From NCBI GenBank assembly GCA_902767125.1, contig CACXGJ010000274.1, positions 1 through 13,475 of the forward strand: a stretch of DNA of 13,475 bases, read 5' to 3'. Position 1 is the first letter of the stretch. Each line of letters begins with the position of its first letter. The stretch is from an uncultured Ruminococcus sp. (GTDB taxonomy: Bacteria > Bacillota > Clostridia > Oscillospirales > Acutalibacteraceae). The notes beneath the pieces are model-generated. The model searched no databases, was not told the origin of the DNA, and worked only from the letters and a program-made list of their open reading frames with translations. The position numbers and the translations under genes were made by a program. Below are positions 1 to 7,644 of the stretch, in pieces.

Positions 1-2375
1 GTTTCGGCATAGTCACGGATAGAACGGTCTGCTGCAAAGCGACCTGCTTTTGCGATATTGACAAGGGACATTCTGTTCCATGTATGGGTATCGGCATAAA
101 GTCTTGAAGCCTTCTGCTGTGTAAGTGAATAGTCGGCAAAATCTGCAAGTACCATGTAGGTATCCTTTGTTGCAAGGTAATTTGCAAGCTCGTCAAAGCC
201 AAATTCTGAACGGATACCGTCAACAGCCTGTCTTATGATACCGTTGTTGTTATAGGGGACTGACGGATAGTAGCCCTGTTTTTGAAGTTGTCTTACTTCG
301 GGTGTAGTCATGCCGAAGATGATAGCGTTGTCACTGCCGACTGCTTCGAGTATCTCGACATTTGCACCGTCAAGAGTTCCGAGAGTGATTGCACCGTTTA
401 TCATGAATTTCATGTTGCTTGTACCTGATGCTTCAGTACCTGCAAGGGAAATTTGTTCGCTTATCTCGGCTGACGGGATAAGCTTTTCTGCGACTGATAC
501 ACGGTAGTCTTCAAGATATACGACCTTGAGCTTTTTGTTTACACGGGGATCGTTGTTTATTTTATTTGCGAGGACAACGATGAATTTGATTATCTGCTTT
601 GCAAAATAGTATCCTGAAGCAGCCTTTGCACCGAATATATATGTTTTGGGCTGATAGTCCGCATCGGGATTATCACGCAGCCATATATAAGTGCTGTAGA
701 TATGCAGGGCATTCATAAGCTGACGCTTATATTCATGCATACGCTTTACCTGCACGTCAAAGATAGAATCGGTATCAACGATGATATTGTTATTTGCCTT
801 GATATATTTAGCCATGTACTCTTTGTTTTCTTTTTTGATTTCTGCAAGCCTTTCAAGTACGGCGGTATCATTTTTATAAGCCATGAGCTTTTCAAGTGCA
901 TTGGCATCTTTTATAAATTCATTTCCGATAAGGTCGGTGATGAATGAAGCAAGTTTTGGATTGGACTGATTGAGCCATCTTCTGTGAGCGATGCCGTTTG
1001 TGACATTCTTGAATTTTTCGGGAGTGACCGAATAGAAATCACGGAAAATAGTCTCCTTGAGTATCTCACTGTGGAGCTTTGAAACACCGTTTACAGAGTG
1101 GCTTGCGATAACAGCGAGGTTTGCCATCCTAACGGCACCGTCATTTATAACAGACATTTTCTGAATCTTATTTTCATCCATGCCTGCCTTTCGCATTTGC
1201 TCGCAGAAGCGTCTGTTGATTTCCTCAACTATCTGATATATACGTGGGAGCTTTCTCTGGAAAAGTTCGACCAGCCAGCATTCAAGAGCTTCACTCATGA
1301 CAGTATGATTGGTATAGGCAATGGTTCTTGTAACGATATCCCATGCTTCATCCCAATTGTATCCGCAGTCATCAAGCATTATTCTCATAAGCTCGGGGAT
1401 TGCAAGTACAGGATGTGTATCATTGAGGTGTATCGCAACATAATCGGGAAAATTGTCAAGAGTACCATATGTTCGGAGATGTCTCTGAATAATATCCTGA
1501 ACGGTTGCAGAAACAAGGAAGTACTGTTGAGTAAGACGCAGACTTTTTCCTTCGGAATGATTGTCTTCGGGATAGAGGACTCTTGTAATGCTTTCAGCCA
1601 TTGCTCTTTCTTCCATAGCCTTGACATATTTTCCTTCTATAAAGGTCGGCATATCGAATTTATCCGAAGAAGCAGCCCAAAGACGAAGTCTGCTTATACC
1701 GTTTCCGCCGTCACCCGGTACAAGCATATCATAGGGTGTGGCAATGACCTTTGTGGCATCTTTTATTTCAATGTTATGGTGTCCTTCTTTATCCCATGAT
1801 TCCTCAACGTGACCGTTGAAATATACAGGTATGGATTTTTCGTTATGGGGCTGAAGCCATACGGAGCCGCCGGGAAGCCAGAAATCAGGCAATTCCGTCT
1901 GCCAGCCGTCAACCAACTTCTGCTTGAATATACCGTATTCATAGCGAAGTGAATAGCCCATAGAAGAATAATTTTGGGTTGCAAGACCGTCAAGGAAGCA
2001 AGCTGCAAGTCTGCCGAGACCGCCGTTGCCGAGACCTGCATCAGGCTCCTGCTCATAGATATTTTCAATTTTGATTTGCAAGCCCTGCAAAGCGAGCTTC
2101 ATGGTCTCCTCAAGACCGAGATTATACAGGTCATTTTTGAGAGAGCGTCCCATAAGAAATTCCATACAAAGATAATAAACAGTTTTTTTGCCCTGTGCAA
2201 CAGTCAATGATGTAAAGGTCTTCTGCTGCTGACGCATGATATCCTGCACTACCAAAGCGACAGCCTTATAATAGTGTTCGTCGGTTGCCTCCTTCGGAGC
2301 AACTCCGAAATTATGAGAGAGCTTTGCAAGGATAAGCTCTCTTGCCTCATTGGGTGTAAGTTTAGATTTTGACAT
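1..2375 (-). CDS. glgP: Glycogen/starch/alpha-glucan phosphorylase, 3' end cut by window edge
   Basis: Glycogen phosphorylase (GT35), a cytoplasmic PLP enzyme that releases glucose-1-phosphate from the non-reducing ends of glycogen or maltodextrin. I translated the minus strand from ATG at 2373-2375: the frame is open for 791 codons to the window edge, so only the extreme C-terminus is missing (family usually about 800-830 residues). The N-terminus begins MSKSKLTPNEARELILAKL. Family landmarks follow in order: YLCMEFLMGRSL, GNGGLGRLAACFLDGLAT, HLNDTHPVLAIPELMR, VQVKRMHEYKRQLMN, and the PLP motif EASGTSNMKF with the cofactor lysine at about residue 656. The start is supported by an AAGGGG ribosome binding site (plus-strand 2384-2389) and an upstream promoter. 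It is divergent from zapA and stands alone here, so it belongs to a different unit from the cell-shape genes. No frameshift was seen. The assignment is very secure; substrate preference (glycogen or maltodextrin) cannot be told. Confidence 0.97.
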   Translation of the reverse strand, partial: MSKSKLTPNEARELILAKLSHNFGVAPKEATDEHYYKAVALVVQDIMRQQQKTFTSLTVAQGKKTVYYLCMEFLMGRSLKNDLYNLGLEETMKLALQGLQIKIENIYEQEPDAGLGNGGLGRLAACFLDGLATQNYSSMGYSLRYEYGIFKQKLVDGWQTELPDFWLPGGSVWLQPHNEKSIPVYFNGHVEESWDKEGHHNIEIKDATKVIATPYDMLVPGDGGNGISRLRLWAASSDKFDMPTFIEGKYVKAMEERAMAESITRVLYPEDNHSEGKSLRLTQQYFLVSATVQDIIQRHLRTYGTLDNFPDYVAIHLNDTHPVLAIPELMRIMLDDCGYNWDEAWDIVTRTIAYTNHTVMSEALECWLVELFQRKLPRIYQIVEEINRRFCEQMRKAGMDENKIQKMSVINDGAVRMANLAVIASHSVNGVSKLHSEILKETIFRDFYSVTPEKFKNVTNGIAHRRWLNQSNPKLASFITDLIGNEFIKDANALEKLMAYKNDTAVLERLAEIKKENKEYMAKYIKANNNIIVDTDSIFDVQVKRMHEYKRQLMNALHIYSTYIWLRDNPDADYQPKTYIFGAKAASGYYFAKQIIKFIVVLANKINNDPRVNKKLKVVYLEDYRVSVAEKLIPSAEISEQISLAGTEASGTSNMKFMINGAITLGTLDGANVEILEAVGSDNAIIFGMTTPEVRQLQKQGYYPSVPYNNNGIIRQAVDGIRSEFGFDELANYLATKDTYMVLADFADYSLTQQKASRLYADTHTWNRMSLVNIAKAGRFAADRSIRDYAE

Positions 2376-2407
2376 ATTTCAATCCCCTTCCAAAAATTTA
2401 AGCGAAA

Positions 2408-2430
2408 AATACGCATATTAAAAGCGTATT
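2408..2430 (-). repeat. Inverted repeat / hairpin in the glgP leader
   Basis: Seven-base perfect inverted repeat: AATACGC at 2408-2414 and GCGTATT at 2424-2430, with a 9-base AT-rich spacer. In the glgP (minus) direction the second arm runs straight into a short T-run (GCGTATTTTT), so the transcript would form a small stem followed by U residues, between the predicted transcription start (about 2443) and the ribosome binding site. It could be a weak attenuator, a 5' stabilising hairpin, or a DNA operator placed as a roadblock just downstream of the promoter. The repeat itself is directly visible; any function is inference. Confidence 0.6.
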
Positions 2431-2449
2431 GGAATAAAACTCAAAAAAC

Positions 2450-2478
2450 ATTATAACCTAAAATGTATAGATTTTCAA
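2450..2478 (-). promoter_or_regulatory. Sigma-A promoter for glgP
   Basis: Reading the minus strand, TTGAAA (plus 2473-2478) and a perfect TATAAT (plus 2450-2455) are separated by exactly 17 bases. Transcription would start near 2443, leaving a leader of about 68 bases before the glgP ATG. The leader contains the inverted repeat at 2408-2430. This is a near-consensus housekeeping promoter. Confidence 0.85.
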
Positions 2479-2570
2479 CTAAAATTTAAAAAAATATTCT
2501 TTGGTACTGTAAGAATTTTATAAATACTGTTGTAAAGTAATTTTTTTTGGACATTTATACGAAATATCTC

Positions 2571-2599
2571 TTTAATATTCTTTGGAAATGTACTATAAT
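2571..2599 (+). promoter_or_regulatory. Probable sigma-A promoter upstream of zapA
   Basis: A perfect -10 hexamer TATAAT lies at 2594-2599. Seventeen bases upstream is only a weak -35 (TTTAAT, 2571-2576). A TTGGAC at 2547-2552 is a better -35 but has no good -10 at a proper distance. Transcription from the TATAAT would start at about 2606, giving a 30-base leader to the zapA ATG, which fits. It probably serves zapA and the U32 gene, and perhaps dut. Confidence 0.55.
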
Positions 2600-2638
2600 A
2601 TATCTATTACAACGATGAAAAAGGAAGTGTGTGGAGTG

Positions 2639-3121
2639 ATGGAAAAGAAGAACAAGGTCAAGATAACCGTTGCAGGTACCGAATATATAGTATTGACGCA
2701 TGAGAGCGAGGCTTATACAAAAAAGCTTGCCGAAGAAGTAGATGAAAGTATACAGGATATGTGCATAAACGGAAGAATATCCATTACTGCTGCGGCAATT
2801 CTGACGGCTGTCAATCTTTGTGACAGGATAAAGAAATATGAACATGATGCAGATGAATTGGGCGAACAGATTGAAAAATATCTTGAGACCGCCAATGAAC
2901 AGATGAACAGGTACAATGAACTGAAAAGGGAGAATGAAAGGCTCAAAAAAAATATTTCTGTTTACAGGAAAAGGCTTGCCGAGGATGATCCTGATTTCAA
3001 TGAGCCATCCCCCATATCAGAATCCGTAAAGAAGGTGCAAAAAAAGATATATGTTTCGGATACGGAGGAGATTGCAGATAATGAGCCTGATGTTTTTAAA
3101 AATTTGAGGAAAGAGGAATGA
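2639..3121 (+). CDS. zapA: Cell division protein ZapA
   Basis: ZapA binds FtsZ and cross-links its filaments in the cytoplasmic Z-ring. The 160-residue product starts MEKKNKVKITVAGTEYIV, the N-terminal beta-strand pattern of ZapA, followed by the helix with EEVDESIQDM (31-41) and the hydrophobic helix ITAAAILTAVNLCDRI (49-64). A predicted coiled coil (about 70-115, rich in E, K and L) comes next. Canonical ZapA is about 85-110 residues, so the acidic tail after residue 115 is an extension. Start choice: the frame is open further up (ATG at 2582 and 2615), but 2582 would precede the likely -10 and 2615 has no ribosome binding site. AAGGAAG at 2621-2627 favours ATG 2639 or the adjacent GTG 2636. 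The U32 gene follows after 9 bases, and zapA next to a U32 peptidase gene is a common Firmicutes arrangement. Confidence 0.88.
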   Translation: MEKKNKVKITVAGTEYIVLTHESEAYTKKLAEEVDESIQDMCINGRISITAAAILTAVNLCDRIKKYEHDADELGEQIEKYLETANEQMNRYNELKRENERLKKNISVYRKRLAEDDPDFNEPSPISESVKKVQKKIYVSDTEEIADNEPDVFKNLRKEE

Positions 3122-3130
3122 TTTTTTGAT

Positions 3131-5170
3131 ATGGATAGGATAGAGATTTTGGCACCGACAGGCGGACTTGAAAGCATATATCCTGCTGTCAGGATGGGAG
3201 CGGATGCGGTATATCTCGGAGCATGGAAATTGAGTGCAAGGACATCTGCACAAAATTTCAGCAGGGAGGAACTCAAAAAAGCTGTTGAATATTGTCATGC
3301 AAGAGGAGTAAAGGTATATCTTGCCTGCAATACACTTTTGCATGATGATGAGCTTGAGGAGGCTCTGAAGATCATAAAATATGCGTGTGCGATACCTGTT
3401 GATGCCCTTATCATGCAGGATATGGGGCTTATCTCGCTTGTAAGGAAATTTGCACCCGATATGAGAATACACGGCTCGACACAGATGTCCGTACATACTC
3501 CGATGGGGGTTGAATATCTTGAAAAGATGGGCTTAAAGAGAGTTGTGCTGTCAAGGGAATTGAGTAAGAGCGAAATTGAGGAGATTTCAAAAAATACAAA
3601 TGCCGAACTTGAAGTATTCGTGCATGGTGCATTGTGCATGAGTGTTTCGGGACAGTGCTATTTCAGTGCCATGCTCGGCTCAAGGAGCGGAAACAGAGGC
3701 TCATGTGCACAGCCGTGCAGACTGCCGTTTACCTCCGAAAACGGAAATAATTATGCTTTGAGTCTTAAAGATAATTCTGTTATAAACAACTTGAGAGAAT
3801 TGGAGAAGCTCGGTGTTGCATCAGCTAAAATCGAAGGAAGAATGAAACGTCCCGAATATGTGGCAGTAGCCGTAAAGTCCTGCCGTCAGAGCCTTGATGA
3901 AGGCAAAGTTGATAATGATATTTCGGATAAATTGCAGGCAGTCTTTTCAAGGTCGGGCTTCACTGACGGATATTTTGCGGGAAGGCTTGGTCGTGATATG
4001 TTCGGCATACGCTCAAAGGAAAACGTCACCTCCGCAACCGAAAAGATTTTCACGGAAATAAGAACCATGTATAAAGATGAAAAGCCGTTGGTGCCTGTTA
4101 AAATGAATTTTTCTATGAAAACGGATAAGCCGTTGAAATTTTCTGTTAAAGACTGTGACGGAAATTTTGTTGAGGTTACGGGAGCTGTTCCCGAAAAGGC
4201 TCTTAAGGTGGCAGTGACCGAAGAAAAATGCCGTGTGAATCTTACAAAGACAGGCGGTACACCCTTTTATGAAAACGGATTTTCGGCTGATATTGATGAC
4301 GGATTGAGTATACCCATGTCAGAGCTGAATGCTTTGAGAAGAAATGCCCTTGATGAACTTACTCAAAAGCGTATTCAAAGAAAACCTGTCGGATTTTCGG
4401 AGATAACTCTGCCCGAATACAATACAAGACAAAGAAAGAATCCGAAATATTTTCGAGGAAGATTCACTGACGGAAATATTCCCGATGGATTTCTTGACAG
4501 TGAATTGATATATGTCCCGATAAATTTAAGTGATGATGAATATAACTCTCTCATGGACAGGGGATTTGCGGTTGCAGTTGAGATACCGAGAGGAATGTTC
4601 GGCATTGAGAATAAGATATATGAGAGGCTGAAGCATATTCAGACCTTGGGTATCAATGAGGTTTTAGCCTCAAATCTTGGTGCTGTTGAGATGGCAAGGT
4701 CACTTGACATGGATATACACGGAGGCTTTGGGCTGAATATAACAAATACAGCGTCAGTTGAATGGGCTGAAAGGAATGGTCTGCTTGATATTGAGGTATC
4801 AATAGAGCTTACCTTGGAGCAAATTTCGAGACTTGGAGGAAAAATACCGCTCGGGATAGTAAGCTACGGGCTTTTGCCATTAATGCTCACGAGGAATAAT
4901 CCTGCAAGAAATGACGGTAAGCCGTTCAGGTCTTCAAAGGAGATATCATATCTTCGTGACAGAAAGGGAATATCATTTCCATTGCAGTCATACGGAGCCT
5001 GCACGGAAATTTTAAATTCCGTACCTGTTGTTTTATACGACAGAAAAAATGAAATCAAAGGTGTAGATTTTGAGGTATTCAGATTCACTGTCGAGGATTC
5101 ATTTGAAATGAAAGATACTCTTGAAAAAGGAAAATTTACACGAGGACTTTATTATCGTGGTGTTGAGTAA
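3131..5170 (+). CDS. U32 family protein with DUF3656-like region, RlhA-type RNA hydroxylase
   Basis: A 679-residue protein of the peptidase U32 family, the long two-half form like E. coli RlhA (formerly YdcP), which is needed for 5-hydroxycytidine in 23S rRNA. Older annotation calls this family collagenase-like protease. The first TIM-barrel-like half opens with EILAPTGGLESIYPAVRMGA. The U32 signature spans about 161-176 (EVFVHGALC...GQC) and continues to GSCAQPCR. Cys169, Cys176, Cys192 and Cys196 are the conserved set thought to bind the prosthetic group, and IEGRMKRPEYV follows at about 234-244. The middle, around 370-480, corresponds to DUF3656, and 480-670 is a degenerate second U32 half. 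In that half, where relatives usually have a TRNCP motif and nearby Cys, this protein has TRNNP (Asn590) and no close cysteines. It starts 9 bases after the zapA stop; its ribosome binding site GAGGA lies inside the end of zapA, suggesting coupled expression. Confident on family; rRNA versus tRNA target is inferred from length. Confidence 0.9.
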   Translation: MDRIEILAPTGGLESIYPAVRMGADAVYLGAWKLSARTSAQNFSREELKKAVEYCHARGVKVYLACNTLLHDDELEEALKIIKYACAIPVDALIMQDMGLISLVRKFAPDMRIHGSTQMSVHTPMGVEYLEKMGLKRVVLSRELSKSEIEEISKNTNAELEVFVHGALCMSVSGQCYFSAMLGSRSGNRGSCAQPCRLPFTSENGNNYALSLKDNSVINNLRELEKLGVASAKIEGRMKRPEYVAVAVKSCRQSLDEGKVDNDISDKLQAVFSRSGFTDGYFAGRLGRDMFGIRSKENVTSATEKIFTEIRTMYKDEKPLVPVKMNFSMKTDKPLKFSVKDCDGNFVEVTGAVPEKALKVAVTEEKCRVNLTKTGGTPFYENGFSADIDDGLSIPMSELNALRRNALDELTQKRIQRKPVGFSEITLPEYNTRQRKNPKYFRGRFTDGNIPDGFLDSELIYVPINLSDDEYNSLMDRGFAVAVEIPRGMFGIENKIYERLKHIQTLGINEVLASNLGAVEMARSLDMDIHGGFGLNITNTASVEWAERNGLLDIEVSIELTLEQISRLGGKIPLGIVSYGLLPLMLTRNNPARNDGKPFRSSKEISYLRDRKGISFPLQSYGACTEILNSVPVVLYDRKNEIKGVDFEVFRFTVEDSFEMKDTLEKGKFTRGLYYRGVE

Positions 5171-5198
5171 GTGAGGAATGAGGAGTGAGGAGTGAGAA
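5171..5198 (+). repeat. Four tandem copies of a GTGAGGA heptamer
   Basis: Directly after the U32 stop codon there are four head-to-tail 7-base units: GTGAGGA, ATGAGGA, GTGAGGA and GTGAGAA. The last unit also forms a weak 5-bp hairpin with TTCTC at 5206-5210. Purine-rich heptamers of this kind occur as short dispersed repeats in many bacterial genomes. No coding or terminator function is evident. Confidence 0.75.
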
Positions 5199-5243
5199 GT
5201 TTCATTTCTCTTTGTTATAAAATTTTGAAAGGAAGAATGAATT

Positions 5244-5690
5244 ATGTCAGAGATAGTAAAAGTTAAAAAATTGAAAGAAAATGCAGTTGTCCCGAAAAGA
5301 GCAACAGCCGGTTCGGCAGGTGCAGACCTGTATGCCTGTATAGATGAGCCTGTCGTTATAGGGCCGTCACAGCTTGTAAAAATTCCTACGGGTATTGCAA
5401 TAGAGCTTCAAAGGGCTGATTTGGGGGCATTTTTGTTTGCAAGGAGCGGACTCGGAGTGAAATACGGGATAACACTTTCAAACGGTGTCGGAGTCGTTGA
5501 CAGTGATTACAGGGGTGAGATATGTGTAGGCTTGTGCAATGTTTCCGACAAGCCCTATACGATACAGCCGGGTGAAAGAGTCGCTCAAATGGTCATAATG
5601 CCCGTTGTATTGGCGGATTTCCTTGAGGCTGATGAATTGAGCGACACGCAAAGAGGTGCGGGCGGATTCGGCTCAAGCGGGAAAATGTAA
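5244..5690 (+). CDS. dut: dUTP diphosphatase (dUTPase)
   Basis: A trimeric cytoplasmic dUTPase that hydrolyses dUTP to dUMP and pyrophosphate, keeping uracil out of DNA and feeding dTMP synthesis. All five family motifs are present in order in 148 residues (typical length): I AGSAGADLYA (22-31), II RSGLGVKYGI (67-76), III NGVGVVDSDYRGEI (80-93) with catalytic Asp86 and base-selecting Tyr89, IV GERVAQMVI (110-118), and V RGAGGFGSSGK (137-147), the flexible C-terminal arm that closes over the substrate. The start is fixed by the ribosome binding site GAAAGGAAG at 5227-5235, 8 bases before ATG. It sits 73 bases after the U32 gene and 105 bases before mreB, from which it is separated by a strong promoter, so it is probably not part of the mre transcript's core. 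Confidence 0.97.
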   Translation: MSEIVKVKKLKENAVVPKRATAGSAGADLYACIDEPVVIGPSQLVKIPTGIAIELQRADLGAFLFARSGLGVKYGITLSNGVGVVDSDYRGEICVGLCNVSDKPYTIQPGERVAQMVIMPVVLADFLEADELSDTQRGAGGFGSSGKM

Positions 5691-5724
5691 GGATTTTTCA
5701 AAGCAAAAAATGACAAAATTGTAG

Positions 5725-5753
5725 TTGAGATTGGCTGTTATAAAGATTATAAT
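5725..5753 (+). promoter_or_regulatory. Sigma-A promoter for the mreBCD-mrdA operon
   Basis: TTGAGA (5725-5730), a 17-base spacer and a perfect TATAAT (5748-5753). The start site would be near 5760, about 36 bases before the mreB TTG. It is among the best promoter matches in the window and marks the beginning of the rod-shape operon. No terminator is visible between dut and this promoter, so read-through from dut is possible. Confidence 0.85.
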
Positions 5754-5795
5754 ATAAGTTGTCTTTATTATAGTTTTTTCAAAGGGGAAGATCGT

Positions 5796-6791
5796 TTGGA
5801 TATAGGGATAGATTTGGGAACGGCTAATACGATCATATATATCAGAAACAGCGGGATAGTTCTGCGTGAACCGTCGGTTGTTGCTGTTGATAAGAGGAAT
5901 GACAGTGTATTGGCAGTCGGAAATGAAGCAAAGGAAATGACAGGTCGTACACCTGATGCAGTAGAGGTCTTGAGACCGCTAAAGGACGGTGTTATAACTG
6001 ATATTGATATTACAACAGCCATGATAAACAGGTTTATAAAGAATGTAGTGAAAAGATCAGTTTTTTCAAGACCGAGGATAGTGATATGTGTTCCGTCAGG
6101 GTGTACCGAAATAGAGAAGAATGCCATTGATGAGGTGGCAAACAATGCAGGTGCAAGACAGGTGGAAATAATGGAAGAACCCGTTGCGGCGGCTATGGGA
6201 GCGGATATGGCAGTGAATGAACCGACAGGTATCATGGTGGTGGATATCGGCGGAGGTACCTGTGAAGCGGCAGTTATATCAATGGGTGATATAGTGACAG
6301 CGTGTTCAGTGAGAGTTGCGGGAGATGAATTTGACGAAGCTATAATGAGATATGTCCGTAAAAAATATAATCTGCTGATAGGCAATGAAACGGCTGAAAG
6401 GATAAAAATACAGATAGGATCAGCCTGTCCGTATGAAAAAGAGGACACTGTGAATATAAAGGGCAGGGATGTAAGCACAGGTCTGCCGAAAAGTGCAAAA
6501 ATTTCTTCTGCCGAGGTCAGGGAGGCTCTTGAGATACCCCTTTCAGTGATAGCCGAAGCAGTCAAAACAGCTCTTGAAAAAACTCCGCCCGAACTTTCGG
6601 CGGATATATTCGACAATGGTATAATGCTGACAGGCGGAGGAGCACTTCTTCGTGGGATAAACAAGCTGATCGCAAAGGAAACGGGAATGATAGTACACGT
6701 TGCCGATTTTCCTTTGGATTGCGTTGCACTCGGATCGGGAAAGCGTCTTGAAGAAATGTATTCTCAATCAAAAAAACAGATGACAAAATAA
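5796..6791 (+). CDS. mreB: Rod shape-determining protein MreB
   Basis: A bacterial actin that forms membrane-associated filaments and orients the lateral wall-synthesis machinery. The 331-residue product carries the actin-fold nucleotide motifs: phosphate-1 DLGTANT (6-12), phosphate-2 DIGGGTCEAA (150-159), and adenosine motif LTGGGALL (278-285). It also has VRVAGDEFDEAI and YNLLIGNETAERIKIQIGSA, typical of MreB/Mbl. The start is TTG at 5796, given by AAAGGGGAAG at 5781-5790. No other start with a ribosome binding site exists upstream in frame, so the protein begins almost directly at the first beta-strand, a few residues shorter than the MreB of Bacillus subtilis. Cys156 sits where MreB usually has Thr (GGGTTE). 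mreC follows after 13 bases. It could equally be called an Mbl paralogue by sequence, but the position ahead of mreCD supports MreB. Confidence 0.95.
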   Translation: MDIGIDLGTANTIIYIRNSGIVLREPSVVAVDKRNDSVLAVGNEAKEMTGRTPDAVEVLRPLKDGVITDIDITTAMINRFIKNVVKRSVFSRPRIVICVPSGCTEIEKNAIDEVANNAGARQVEIMEEPVAAAMGADMAVNEPTGIMVVDIGGGTCEAAVISMGDIVTACSVRVAGDEFDEAIMRYVRKKYNLLIGNETAERIKIQIGSACPYEKEDTVNIKGRDVSTGLPKSAKISSAEVREALEIPLSVIAEAVKTALEKTPPELSADIFDNGIMLTGGGALLRGINKLIAKETGMIVHVADFPLDCVALGSGKRLEEMYSQSKKQMTK

Positions 6792-6804
6792 GGGGAGTTA
6801 ACGC

Positions 6805-7623
6805 TTGAAAAGAATCGTTGAAAGAAAAGGATTTAAGGTGCTTGTCACAGTGATATGTATTTTGTCTGTTTTTGCGATAATGTCGGTCGGCGACGGATAT
6901 GTCTATAATTTTGTGACGGGATATATAATCACTCCGATACAGTATGTTGCAACAGGCACTGTTTCATCGGCGGGCGATGCACTTACCTCCAAAAAAAGCT
7001 ATGCGGAGATCGAGAGGGAAAATAAACGTCTTGAACAGGAAAATATGAGGCTGAATGATCTGCTCATAGATTACTATGATATAAAAAAGGAGTATGATGA
7101 GCTGTCACAGTTTCTGGATATAAAGAAAGATAATAAGAGCTTTGAAGTAGCAGTCGCCTCTGTGATAGGTCGTGATCCGAATGAGAATTTCAGCGGCTTC
7201 ACGCTCAACAGAGGTATAAATGACGGTATTTCGGTAAATGCACCTGTGCTGACGGAAAAGGGACTTGTAGGCTGGATAAGTGAAGTCGGCATAAGCTCCT
7301 GCAAGGTCACAACGATACTTTCGCCTGATACAAAAATATCGGCCTGTGATAAGGCATCATCCGATAAGGGCATTGTTTCGGGAAGTGCAGAGCTTTATGA
7401 AAAGGGCTGTACGAGCCTGAAGAATATTCGTAAAGGATTCAAGATAGCAAAGGATGATATAGTAGTGACTGCCAACAGTGTACTTTATCCCGAAAATATA
7501 AAGATAGGAAAAGTGAAGGAAATTTCAACGGACAGTTATACAGGTATGCCCATAGCCGTTATAGAACCGTTCGAGGATATCAAAAATGTATCGTCTGTTG
7601 TGATAGTCAAGAAATTCGGCTGA
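6805..7623 (+). CDS. mreC: Rod shape-determining protein MreC
   Basis: A bitopic membrane protein that links MreB inside the cell to PBP2 outside and activates PBP2. The 272-residue product has a short basic cytoplasmic N-terminus, one membrane helix at about 10-28 (FKVLVTVICILSVFAIMSV), a coiled coil at about 64-106 (EIERENKRLEQENMRLNDLL), then the beta-rich MreC domain including GRDPNENFSGFTLNRG and LVGWISEVG. The start is TTG at 6805, 7 bases after AGGGGAG (6791-6797), which overlaps the end of mreB by one base. This is the second TTG start in the operon. The length is normal and there is no sign of a frameshift. It is 21 bases from mreD. Confidence 0.95.
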   Translation: MKRIVERKGFKVLVTVICILSVFAIMSVGDGYVYNFVTGYIITPIQYVATGTVSSAGDALTSKKSYAEIERENKRLEQENMRLNDLLIDYYDIKKEYDELSQFLDIKKDNKSFEVAVASVIGRDPNENFSGFTLNRGINDGISVNAPVLTEKGLVGWISEVGISSCKVTTILSPDTKISACDKASSDKGIVSGSAELYEKGCTSLKNIRKGFKIAKDDIVVTANSVLYPENIKIGKVKEISTDSYTGMPIAVIEPFEDIKNVSSVVIVKKFG

Positions 7624-7644
7624 AAAGAGTGGCGGTGGAGCATT

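Noticed and set aside
1098..1799. Plus-strand open frame of 233 codons opposite glgP
   Set aside because: The minus strand of this stretch encodes well-conserved glycogen phosphorylase sequence; the plus-strand product has no recognisable domain and no ribosome binding site.
2582..2638. Upstream extension of zapA from ATG 2582 or ATG 2615
   Set aside because: ATG 2582 lies upstream of the likely -10 box and ATG 2615 lacks a ribosome binding site; the ZapA family homology begins only after residue MEKKNK at 2639.
5171..5210. Heptamer array considered as a CRISPR or terminator
   Set aside because: Units are 7 bases without spacers, and the terminal hairpin is only 5 bp of mostly A-T pairs with a weak T-run.
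5193..5221. Possible promoter for dut (TGAGAA-17-TATAAA)
   Set aside because: The -35 matches the consensus poorly and overlaps the heptamer repeat; dut is more simply transcribed from the zapA promoter.
5768..6664. Long minus-strand open frame (298 codons) opposite mreB
   Set aside because: It is the antisense of the mreB coding frame; the product is low-complexity Ser/Ile/Thr-rich sequence, typical of an antisense shadow.
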